Both the position numbers and the translations under genes were made by a program. From Flabesymbios commensalis (lineage: Eukaryota; Annelida; Polychaeta; Terebellida; Flabelligeridae), in contig OZ024914.1 of the NCBI GenBank assembly GCA_964017125.1, positions 16,685,920 to 16,749,919 on the forward strand: 64,000 bases of DNA, written 5' to 3'. The notes beneath the pieces were generated by a model, which was not told the origin of the DNA, did not search any database, and saw only the letters and a program-made list of their open reading frames with translations. Of the stretch, positions 41,746 through 51,149 are shown in pieces (within the stretch, counting starts at the first letter, position 1; every line of letters starts with the position of its first letter).

Positions 41746-43737
41746 GTGCCATTTTATTTTGCGCCCACAATGTTTTCCCCCTTGAAAACAAAGAAAGTTA
41801 GGCCTGATCAACCTCCTTTCATGAATACCCGTCTCAGGAAAGAAATTTGGAAAAGAAAACGAATGTATAAGAAATTCTTGAAAAATAAAAGCAACAATAC
41901 ATGGACAGATTATACAAAACAAAGAAATTACTGTGTTAAACTGAGACGGTCATCCATGAAAAATTATTTAAAGACAAAGTGTGAGAAAAATGACTCAAAT
42001 TTCTGGAATACTGTGAAGCCTTTTTTGTCTAAAAGTAACAACTCCTCTGAAAATATTATCCTGTCAGAAAATTCTAGAATTATAAACAATCAAAAAGAAA
42101 TCTCAGAGATTATGAATGACTATTATATAAATGTTGCAAAAGATATTGGACAGAATCAAAATATTGATATTACGGAACACCCTAGCATTATTGAAATTAA
42201 ACAACACTCCGAGGGCAACAATTTTAATTTCCATCATACGACAAGAGAAGACGTGCTTAAAATTCTGAAAACGCTAAATCCAAAGAAAGCAACTGGATGT
42301 GACCAAATTCCAGCTAAATTACTAAAACATGCCTCTTTCCAAATTGCCCCAATTATTTCAAACATAATAAACAAGGCATTAGATGAAGGCACCTTTCCAA
42401 ATATCCTAAAGAAAGCAGAGGTGATCCCTGTATACAAAAAATCTGACAAATTAAATAAATCCAATTATCGACCTGTGAGTATTTTACCGATTTTGGCAAA
42501 AGTTTTTGAAAAAGTTCTTGCCCACCAGATCACTCCCTTTTTAAACATCGTCTTCTCTTGTCACCTGTCAGCCTTCAGACAGGGTTATGGCTGTCAGGAC
42601 ACGCTGCTCACCCTCATTGAAAATTGGCGTAAAGATCTTCTAAAGAATAACAAAATTGGTGCTTTATTAATGGACCTTAGCAAAGCTTTCGACTGCATGC
42701 CACATGAACTTCTGATCGCAAAATTTAAAGCTTATGGTGTTCAGGATCAGTCAATCAAAATTATTAAATCATACCTCTCAGATCGCGAGCAGCGTGTCCG
42801 GATAGGCAACGTGCATAGTTCATGGAAAACCACCATTAAGGGCGTGCCACAAGGTTCAGTTCTTGGTCCAATTTTCTTTAATGTATTCATAAATGACATT
42901 TTCTACTTTATTAAACGAGCACGCCTCACAAATTATGCAGATGACAACACTCTCTCTTTTGCACATCCAAATTTTCAAATTGTAAAATCATGTCTCGAAG
43001 CCGAGGCAGCAAAAGCTATATGGTGGTTTTCCATTAACTTAATGCAAGCAAATCCCGAGAAATTTCAGCTGATATTTTTTAATTGTAAAGTTGATTCTCC
43101 AGTGATACTAGACGGCTGTATAATTAAACCTGAAAAAGTGGTAAAACTTTTAGGCATTACTATTGATGAAAATTTGAGTTTTTCGATACACACAGAAGAA
43201 ATTTGTAAGAAAGCTGGCAGACAGCTGAGCGCTCTGAGAAGATTGTCTTTTTATCTTGACAGCAAGGCTAAATTGGCTCTTTTCAGAGCGTTCATCCTCA
43301 GTCAATTTCAATACTGTTCAGCCGTCTGGTATCACTGTACTGCTCCAAATGCTCGATGTATGGAAAAGATTCAGGAGAGGGCTCTAAAGTGTGTTTATTC
43401 CAACCATACCGCCTCATATGAGTCCCTCCTGAATAAAGCTCGCCTGCCATCTCTGGAAGTTGGGAGACAAATGAACATCGCAATTCAGACTTTTAAAATT
43501 CTTAATGATTTATCACCGACATACCTCCTGGAACTGATTGAAAAACGTTGTCGCACCCGTAATTTAAGAAATTCTGAAAATATCCTGAAAATTCCTCTCA
43601 TGAAGAGGGTGCGACATGGAACAAATTCCTTTTGCTTTTTGGCCCCCAAAATCTGGAACTCTTTGCCAGAGGCATTGAGAATTACCAGAGACCTGAAAAC
43701 TTTTAGAGATGGCCTGCGAGCTTATTTTTCTCTTTAA
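41746..43737 (+). CDS. CR1-like LINE ORF2, reverse transcriptase
   Basis: 663 codons without a stop. The first ten or so may be flanking DNA, because the Met lies before the apparent LINE start. The reverse transcriptase has NPKKATGCDQIPAKLL, SNYRPVSILPILAKVFEKVL, LLMDLSKAFDCMPHELL and GVPQGSVLGPIFFNVFIND, with the catalytic YADD at 42934-42945. The C-terminal domain includes KLLGITIDENLSFSIH and RHGTNSFCFLAPKIWNSLP. There is no RNase H. The endonuclease is lost by 5' truncation. An undamaged frame suggests recent insertion. CR1-like is my best reading; a Jockey-group label is possible. Confidence 0.85.
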   Translation: MPFYFAPTMFSPLKTKKVRPDQPPFMNTRLRKEIWKRKRMYKKFLKNKSNNTWTDYTKQRNYCVKLRRSSMKNYLKTKCEKNDSNFWNTVKPFLSKSNNSSENIILSENSRIINNQKEISEIMNDYYINVAKDIGQNQNIDITEHPSIIEIKQHSEGNNFNFHHTTREDVLKILKTLNPKKATGCDQIPAKLLKHASFQIAPIISNIINKALDEGTFPNILKKAEVIPVYKKSDKLNKSNYRPVSILPILAKVFEKVLAHQITPFLNIVFSCHLSAFRQGYGCQDTLLTLIENWRKDLLKNNKIGALLMDLSKAFDCMPHELLIAKFKAYGVQDQSIKIIKSYLSDREQRVRIGNVHSSWKTTIKGVPQGSVLGPIFFNVFINDIFYFIKRARLTNYADDNTLSFAHPNFQIVKSCLEAEAAKAIWWFSINLMQANPEKFQLIFFNCKVDSPVILDGCIIKPEKVVKLLGITIDENLSFSIHTEEICKKAGRQLSALRRLSFYLDSKAKLALFRAFILSQFQYCSAVWYHCTAPNARCMEKIQERALKCVYSNHTASYESLLNKARLPSLEVGRQMNIAIQTFKILNDLSPTYLLELIEKRCRTRNLRNSENILKIPLMKRVRHGTNSFCFLAPKIWNSLPEALRITRDLKTFRDGLRAYFSL

Positions 43738-44135
43738 TTGAGAGTACAATAGAGGTAGGTCCCTTGACAAAGTCATGTGATATATTTATTTAATTATCAA
43801 TAAATGCGAAATGTTTTACACAATTTTTAATCATATAATTTTCTCATATACAGCACAAGTTTTTTTCTTATACAATCTTTTATCTACTTTTTATGTGCCA
43901 AAATGTATTATGTAATTTTTACCAGCTAATTTATATACTCATATACATTATAAGTATTTTTCTATATAATTCTTAATCGCGTTTATACATTTCATGTTAA
44001 CTTCCTGCCAGCCAACCTGCTTGTTTTAATTGTTATCTTTTATTGTTATTTTACATGTCGCTTGACTAGCTGATTACAGCTAATGTTATATGTTTTACTT
44101 TGCGACAGGAAATAAAACTTATCTTATCTTATATC
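41775..44135 (+). mobile_element. CR1-like LINE, 5'-truncated, open reverse transcriptase
   Basis: A plus-strand copy that begins between endonuclease and reverse transcriptase and ends at a short tandem (TTATC)n tail (AAACTTATCTTATCTTATATC). The 3' UTR carries a dyad CTAGCTGATTACAGC shortly before the tail. The 24 kb fragment ends in a related way. No target duplication was identified. Confidence 0.8.
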
Positions 44136-44277
44136 TTAATCGGCGAATCATGACGATCCACCGTCTTTATTTGATTTCAATGCGTATTAACTTTCAAGTC
44201 AAGTCATTATTTAGTGTGTAATAAATTAAGGCGTGTAGCCTACATGTAACCTACAGATTATGAAATGTGAATGATTT

Positions 44278-44385
44278 TTCCCTCGCGGCATGTTTTAGCT
44301 CTAGAATTAGCAGTTTTCCATGTCAGATTTGTACGATCTAAGGAGCTATGACTGATTTAATGAACATTATCGTAACATTGATAGG
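44278..44385 (-). rRNA. Diverged 18S rRNA fragment (pseudogene)
   Basis: The minus strand reads TTCATTAAATCAGTCATAG, CTCCTTAGATCGTACAAAT, then CATGGAAAACTGCTAATTC and TAGAGCTAAAACATGCCG. This follows the universal 18S segment near nucleotides 80-190 (CATTAAATCAGTTATGG, GGATAACTGTGGTAATTCTA, GAGCTAATACATGC) with about 15-20% differences. Only about 105 bp are recognisable and no other rRNA lies nearby, so it is a dispersed pseudogene, not a working rRNA gene. Confidence 0.8.
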
Positions 44386-44395
44386 CTGAAGTTTA

Positions 44396-44900
44396 ATTTT
44401 ACCGGATGAAACAGGTAATGTAATTTTACACCAGGGTCTAGATATGACATAGGCCTATACACCCTAGTCTACTGCACCGCCTGCCGTACATTTACGGACA
44501 ACATAAATTTAGTATTTGACTCTGAAAATACATTAATAGCTGTACTTGTTTGGTTACACGTGGAATGGTATCAAGAAATACATGCTCACACGTGATAGTA
44601 ACTCTGCCTGAATATTGGAGGATGTACCATCGCTCCCCATTGGTGGGTCTCATCTACATGAAATGTACTGAAGTTTCACCAGCACTTTCTGCCTTACACT
44701 GTTACATGCCAGTTGGACTGGCAGGTGACGACCTGAGGCTGCTAGCTGCTGCTGTTCACCCCTCTCTCCATGCACTATACACGCCACCCTGCTGACAGAC
44801 TCTAAGAGTACTGACAGATCAACATTGGTCTCAGTATATATTATCATTATAACTGAAATTGTGAAAATTAAGAGGGCTCGTACAGCAGCCAGGGCGTGGA
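44396..44900. other. Unassigned
   Basis: No gene recognised between the 18S fragment and the LTR-element fossil. A short open frame (44550-44795) has no supporting signal. Confidence 0.4.
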
Positions 44901-46190
44901 TGACGCGAGCCAAGATTTAGACGATGCCATAAAAGATGAAAATAGTGATATTTTGGAGTTAGAGGAGGCCACTATTGAAGTGGACAAACGACTTGCGCTG
45001 TTACATGAAGCTTAGAATGTATATGAACTGGGGATTGAAGATGATGAGTTTGAGACAGATCTTCAAGAGTCCTCAGTAATCTGCAAGAATGTCAGAAAGA
45101 TCAGACTGAGCGCTACAAAACTATTAAAGGACAGATACCCTGAATCCATGAAGGGTTCTACTACTAGTGGTAGGAGCTCAATTAGTAATGATGCGAGTGA
45201 AGCGTGTAACAGATTGTCGACAGTAAAACTCCCTAAACTTGAGCTGCCACAGTTTAGTGACAACATCATGGAATAGTAGTTTTTTCATGAAACATTCAAA
45301 GCTACAGTAGACACATCAGAGCTGCCTACTGTATCCAAGTTATCTTATTTGAAAGTGTTTTGAAAGGAGAGGCCAAGAGGAAATAGCTGGTCTGTCATTG
45401 TCTGCAGACAATTATGAGCTCGCATGGACACTGCTAAAAGACAAATATGGACGGAAAGAACAGATAATTGCTCAATTTTATAATGGACTCCAACAGTAAA
45501 TTATGTTGAACTGAGAAAATTATACGAGGAGTTAATGACGCACATACGAAGCCTTAAGGCCCAAGGGGTTAAGGGAGACACTGGTCTGATGTTAACAGCT
45601 ATCATACTCTTGACACTTCCTGCTGATATGAGGCTGGAATGGGCCCGAGAGGAAAATAAAGAAGGGGATTTAGACTCGTTGCTAAATTTTCTTAAAACAG
45701 AGGTTGAGCGCCGTGAGCGATCTGAAACATATAAAAGTGTTAAATCAACCACTTCTAAGGACTGAAAAGTGGATCGAATGGTTATAAATTGAAGACTTGT
45801 ACTACTGTTTGTAAACATTGTAGTGGGGCTCACCACCATACCTGTTGCTTGAAAATCCAGAATAACAGTAATCCTGTGTCAAAAGAAACTGATGAGTCAG
45901 GAAATAATGTTAATACTACTGATGCTAAAGAGGTTTATAATTCTAATTATGTCAGGCTTACAAACAACCATAAAACCCTAAAATTAGCTATTTTTCAGCT
46001 GACCAATATTGAAGTATTTGGTGAACATTGGGCATGTTTATTTGATTGTGGTTCAGATCTTACTTATGTGTCAAGTTCTCTTGTCAAAAAGACAAAACCT
46101 GCTTTTAATGCTTCAAAGAAAATTGGGTATGCCCCTCTTGGGGGAGGTAAAACTAAACCTGTTGATAGATGTAGACGTTGATAGATGTAG
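44900..46190 (+). mobile_element. BEL/Pao LTR-element fossil, gag and protease part
   Basis: Coding traces on the plus strand match the gag region of BEL/Pao elements: LPKLELPQFSDN-like and ADNYELAWTLLKDKYGRKEQ-like blocks, and a region near 45540-45760 of the same domain. A Cys/His cluster near 45800-45850 and an aspartic-protease-like FDCGSDLTYVSSSL near 46040 follow. The copy is broken in several places and clearly old. LTRs were not found. A second BEL/Pao piece lies at 51.2-53.9 kb; whether the two were one element is unknown. Confidence 0.75.
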
Positions 46191-46191
46191 A

Positions 46192-46450
46192 CGTGTACAG
46201 GTGTGTAGAAATGTTCAAAACGACTGATCAAATTCATAAAAAATGGACTGAAATAGTTTCTACATAATGTAGTAAACATGCATATAGTTTCATAAAGTGT
46301 ATGAGGTTATGAAGATGAATTTGGATTATAAGCTGTGATAATGTAGCGAGTGAAATGGTGTTATAAAATATTGGTTATCGTCTGAGTTGAAATGTGAAGA
46401 AATGGTCCAGTGAACACTGATTTCCATACCATGCATACTGTAATCCTCAG
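46192..46450. other. Unassigned
   Basis: Short non-coding gap with a twice-repeated GTTGATAGATGTAGAC at 46160-46191. Nothing else seen. Confidence 0.4.
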
Positions 46451-47308
46451 GCTTTGAATATTGTGACCTGTACACCAACAGTAGGCCTACACAAAGATAC
46501 GCTGATATTTATCCATTTACAGTACATGTGGTCACGACGTCTTCCAACAAGCATGGGGATTGATGCCAACGACTTCGCCAGAGCTTTCATTATTGCTCTA
46601 GGTAATGACGATGTAATCAATAAACTTGATTCTACCATTTGCCAGCACTTGAATATGAACTTACAAACACTTACTACTGCGACTCAAGACCTTCAAAGAG
46701 AACTTGACACATTCCATACGTCCAATTATGTGGGTGAATTACGAAAATTAGTAAAGAAAAAAAATGATAGAATAAAAGCTTTGGAAGGCTAAGCAGCTGC
46801 AGTTGATCTCATGTTAGACGAGCATGAACAGTACAGCAAACTAAACAGCCTGCGGATGAGTGGTGTGAATGAGACCGGGAATGAGGACATATGAGAAAGA
46901 GTGCTCAGTCTATTCAACAAGCGAATGAAGCTGCAGCCTCCAATCACTGCTGAGGAAATTGATAGTGTTCATCGTATGGGCCCACGAAAGGAAGGAACTA
47001 CGAGACCAGTCCTGGTGAAGTTTGCCACGTATCGCACTAGTAACCGGGTGTTTTCTAACAAGAAGATCCTGAAACCGAAAGACAACAACGCTGCAAAGAC
47101 GCCCGTTTACATAAACAAAGATCTGACAAGGAGGAGAGCTAATCTTCTGTGGAAATCGAGAACTCATGTGAAGAACTATAATCTAAAAGGATGTTGGTCG
47201 TCAGATGGGACTGTGCTTGTTTTGAACAACTATGGTAAAGTGATAGTTATCAAGTCGGAGCAGGATCTGGAGATACAGGCAGCCCTCAAGCAGAATGGTC
47301 CACCATAG
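46450..47308 (+). pseudogene. LINE ORF1 (coiled coil plus RRM-like domain)
   Basis: The first stretch (46454-46792) ends in a predicted coiled coil (LRKLVKKKNDRIKALEG). Beyond a TAA at 46790-46792 the frame continues through DEHEQYSKLNSLRMSG, then a TGA near 46893 and a longer open stretch (46901-47308) with EEIDSVHRMGPRKEGTTRP, VLVKFATYR and INKDLTRRRANLLWKSR. This order (coiled coil, RRM-like part, basic C-terminal domain) is that of L1-type and some CR1/L2-type ORF1 proteins, which coat element RNA. Two in-frame stops make it a pseudogene. The matching ORF2 is not adjacent. Confidence 0.7.
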
Positions 47309-47439
47309 GTCTTTCATAATGAACACTATAAAGATGGTATGTACCTCATGATAGCTACACTTATTAACAGAGCGGAGTGTCCTTATTTTTTATTTCTTGT
47401 GTTGAGAGGGGTGCCATATACATATGTAAAGTGTACGTA

Positions 47440-47701
47440 CAGTCTTTTCCAATAAGCTCAAAATGTTACTGGACAGTAGGTCCTGTAAACTTGAAACTTT
47501 TACCAGACCAAAATAAATTTAACCAGACAGTAGGTGGTCAATGGCCGATTCCCACCTTGCGAGACCAAAAAAACGACAAAAAAACTAACCTGACCAAAAA
47601 AAATAAACAGATTGTAGGTCAGGTGTGGCTGGGTATTTTGCCGGACCTACCTCTGTTTTACCAGACATGTCCGGTCGGTCCGACGTTATTGGGAAAGACT
47701 G
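47440..47701. mobile_element. 262-bp MITE with CAGTCTTT termini and TA flanks
   Basis: The ends CAGTCTTTTCCAATAA and CAGTCTTTCCCAATAA (read inward) differ at one base. TA flanks both ends (47438-47439 and 47702-47703). The termini and TA duplication fit a non-autonomous Tc1/mariner-type element. Inside, GGTCCGGCAAAATAC and several ACCAGAC repeats were noted. No ORF. Confidence 0.8.
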
Positions 47702-48079
47702 TACATGCTCTGTGTTTTTTGCGAAGTGGATGTCCAAGGTTTTCTGTTCTCGAGTTCTTATTTCACTCAGCTCCTGTTCCTCTCCACTATTGGGGAGAGT
47801 TGCTGGAGCTGAATGAGTGTAAAATATAGTATAATCATTGTTCTTTGCTCGTTTCCTTTTCACAGTTGTTGCGAGGTCTTCGTCATGGTAATCTCACTAC
47901 CATCATCCATTACACATTTATATATATTGATATATCAGATTTTTCTATTTTTTCTCTCTCAATTATGTTGCACTGTACGCACAACACATGACGTAGCATC
48001 AGCTTTTTACAAATACATTGAGCAGTTCGTATTCATAGGGTTCTATTTGAAGAATTATATTTTAAAAAACATATATTAA

Positions 48080-48778
48080 AATGATTTGTTTTTTGTGTAA
48101 TAAGGGTTTTCGTTCAGAGAATCATCGACTAGAATGTTGTGCTTGTACGCACACATATCATGTGTGATGCATTGATCAAGCGACACAAGAAAATAGTATG
48201 TTTAATAAGAGTCATTGGTTATGTAAATTCTGCATGGCATCTATATTTCCGTTCAATCATGTTGACGAAAATGACGAATTTATTGCCGGATTTCTGAAGA
48301 AAGCATTAAATGTGAGGTTGTAACTCTTAAATCGTTGAAAGACAAAATGTTTAATCCATTTGAACTGAATGAACAAGACTCATCATTCTCACTTTGTGAT
48401 GCTGATCCTGATTTACAATTTTATTATGACAATAGACATATTAATAACTTGGTGAATTGTAAATATTATTCAACTTAATGTTCGTAACATTCCTAAAAAT
48501 CTACAGCATTTTGAGCATTAACAGGTTATAAACATGAACATGTGTGTTGCAAACATAAGGCTGGTGGCGGGGTTTCTTTATTTATAAAGGAACACGTCCA
48601 ATACAAAAACCGCACAGATTTAAATATTTTAAATGAATACATGGAATCGAACTTTATAGAGATACCTAAAAGGTATAATTCAATGTCTAACAAGAATATT
48701 ATTATTGGTGTCGTTTACAGACCACCCGATACAGATGTTAATATGTTTACTGTTTATATAACTCTTTATATGACTTTA
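48080..48778 (+). pseudogene. PHD finger-endonuclease LINE fragment
   Basis: The frame opens at 48081 with MICFLCNKGFRSENHRLECC, then CTHTYHV.CID and SHWLCKFC, the Cys4-His-Cys3 spacing of a PHD-type zinc finger. A linker follows, with FNPFELNEQDSSFS. The second open stretch (48542 onward) has AGGGVSLFIKEHVQYKNRTD and IIIGVVYRPPDTDVNMF, an APE-type endonuclease of the CR1 group. At least two stops and a frame break occur. It is cut off at the Nimb-type fragment at 48779. A sister copy lies at 54.7 kb. The PHD part could help targeting to chromatin, which is inference. Confidence 0.7.
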
Positions 48779-49335
48779 TTCAATGTGGTTTTCAAAAAGG
48801 AAAAAGCACCACAGACCATTTGGTCAGACTGGAGACTTATATCCGTCAAGGTTTTGTTAAAAATCAACATACAGTTGGAATATTTTTTGATTTAGAAAAG
48901 GCCTATGATACCACATGGAAGGGTGGTATCATGAAAGATCTCCATGAAATGGGCCTGAAGGGTAGATTACCCTTATTCATTGACAATTTTTTAAAGGGGA
49001 CAAAAATTTAAAGTCCGCTTGGACAACACCCACTCTTCACTAAATCCTCAGGAGGAGGGTGTCCCACAAGGTAGTATCCTTTCACCAAATATATACACCG
49101 TTAAAATAAACAGTATAATTGATGCTTTACCACAAAATATTGAAAAATCATTATATGTTGAAGATCTGGCTGTTTACTGCCAGTCAAGCAATATGGCAAT
49201 AATTGAGCGGCGCCTGCAAGGTTGCCTCGATAAGTTGGTGACTTGTGCGGATGAGAACGGCTTTAAATTTTCTCCCACAAAAACTTTGTGTACATTTTTG
49301 TAAAAAAAATGGCTTACAGCCTGACCCTAATCTCA
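48779..49335 (+). pseudogene. Nimb-type LINE ORF2 fragment (reverse transcriptase)
   Basis: Matches 60917-61468 of the full-length copy. It has FVKNQHTVGIFFDLEKAYDT and EEGVPQGSILSP, but the catalytic box reads YVED instead of YVDD (near 49155). There are frame breaks near 48830 and 49008. It is in plus orientation and abuts the minus-strand tail at 49336. Confidence 0.8.
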
Positions 49336-50932
49336 AGTAAGTAAGTAAGTGAAATATTTGCTTTACTTCACTTTTCGGCCAGTATGGCCATTTAAGTGAA
49401 AATTCCAGGTATTACAATATCCCATATTGTATAGTTAAAGTAGTAAAGGAAAGACAAAGCCAATAAAAACATGATCGTACTAAAATATTCGGGGTACTGG
49501 GATGATTGCTAGTAGTAGTACTTTTTGCCCCCATCCGGGGAGGGTCATTAGGGATCTGTTTCGTCTGTTGGATGCTGTGTATGGCATTGTACGGAAGCAC
49601 TGGTCTACAGCAATCATCCAAGGGCAGCTGCAGCCTCCTCGTATCTGGCCATAATCTTCGGGCGGATTGCCAGTGGCGTACCCTGGTTCCTCCGCTCAAC
49701 AGCGGAGCCAATGCAGCACCCGCATCAGTGCTGGCGCTGATGTAGGCTGTGGTAGCCTTAAATAACCGGCAATAGCATGTTTGACATTAGGTCTCTCACG
49801 TGGGATGAATAGAGTTACCCAGAGGGAGTTATCCTTCCTATTGTTACTCTGGGGACTATCCGACCCGAGGATAGCGGAGCTGCGCAAAATGCCATAGAGT
49901 TTCAGCATTAAATTGCACAGGGAAAACTCGAAGTCTCCGGCCGTCTGGGCATGTCTGGGGGTATATCCCCTAGACATGCCCAGAACCCCTTAACGGGCGA
50001 GCGAAGGAAAACGCTCTCAATAACCCACCATGCCCTATCACCCCCACCCTCACATTATCATCTGTACATCATTCATCTCATCAATTGACTACAACGTTTT
50101 TACGGTATTACAATGTCACTTAAAAGACCTTTTGTGCCGAAAAGTGACGTAAAGCAAAGATTTACTACTACTACTAAAATATTCTGTTTAAAGTGTTTGA
50201 TATGATAAGATGACTGGCACTTATATGTAACGAGTCTGATGACATGTTGTAGCGCCTGCACTACAACACAGTTTAATGAGTATAAAAATATCAATATAAA
50301 TAATGTAAAATATGAAGTGATTATAAAATGAACGACTTATCAAGTCACTATATCTCCATGAAATTGGAGTGATTGTGTAAAAACTACAAGTCTAAGTCTA
50401 ATAATTAAAACATAGAATATAGGTTACATTACCGAAGGAACTGAATAATAAAACCAGCAGGGGTGTCCCTGAATAGCTCAAATAAGGAATTAAATGCAAA
50501 ATACTTCCTTCTGATGTGCGCATATTTCGCACAACTTAGAAGGACATGTCTTAATGTGAGACGAGTATTGCAGCACATAGGTCGGAATTCTCCTGTCAAT
50601 AAATAGCCGTTTGTGAAATAGGCATGGCCAGTTCTGGCCCTGCATAAGACAACGTCATCTCTTCGGCGTTCCATTGGTGTAAAAGATCGCTTAATGATTG
50701 GTTGTACCTCGAACAATTTGCTGGCGACATTGATGTTCCATTCACCTTGCAAAATGTCATCAAGGTAGACAGAAGTGTTGTACTTGAAATCAGTATATGG
50801 TATATAATAAAACTGTTTAGTCTTATCCAGGGCAGCCTTGGCCAAAACATCAGCCCGTTCATTGCCCTGTATTCCAATATGGCTGGGTTCCCAGCAAAAA
50901 ATAATGTCCTTGTGCCCAGACAAAGTTAAAAA
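49336..50932 (-). mobile_element. Nimb-type LINE 3' part carrying a SINE-like insertion
   Basis: The tail GTAAGTAAGTAAGTGAAAT at 49336, then the hairpin and the 3' UTR (with the SINE-like insertion at 49491-50172). The end of ORF2 (about 50932-50425) includes RNase H FCWEPSHIGIQGNERADVLA and MCCNTRLTLRHVLLSCAKYA. It is head-to-head with a plus-strand repeat of part of itself at 50935-51140. Confidence 0.85.
49491..50172 (+). mobile_element. SINE-like element, full length, 12-bp TSD
   Basis: A 682-bp copy in plus orientation, from GGGGTACTGGGATGATTGC to a hairpin and (CTA)n tail, flanked by ACTAAAATATTC at 49479-49490 and 50173-50184. It is inserted in the 3' UTR of the Nimb-type copy. Together with 29865 and 54833 it defines the family's length as about 0.68 kb. 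Confidence 0.9.
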
Positions 50933-50934
50933 GT

Positions 50935-51140
50935 ATGACATTTTGCAAGGTGAATGGAACATCAATGTCACCAGCAAATTGTTCGAGGTACAACCAATCA
51001 TTAAGCAATCTTTTACACCAACGCCGAAGAGATGACGTTGTCTTATGCAGGGCGTTGTCTTATGCATGCCTATTTCACAAACGGCTATCTACTGAGAGGA
51101 GAATTGCGACCTATGTGCTGCAATACTCGTCTAATATATG
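50935..51140 (+). pseudogene. Inverted Nimb-type ORF2 C-terminal fragment
   Basis: Plus-strand copy of the end of ORF2 (ACATTTTGCAAGGTGAATGG to CTGCAATACTCGTC). It repeats, in opposite orientation, sequence present at 50540-50765. It has a deletion near 51028 and a small internal duplication (GTTGTCTTATGCAGGGC, then GTTGTCTTATGCATGCC). Confidence 0.8.
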
Positions 51141-51149
51141 TCTAATGAC

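Noticed and set aside
44550-44795. An 81-codon open frame beside the LTR-element fossil
   Set aside because: No splice signals, domain or codon pattern support it, and an overlapping frame of similar length exists on the other strand.
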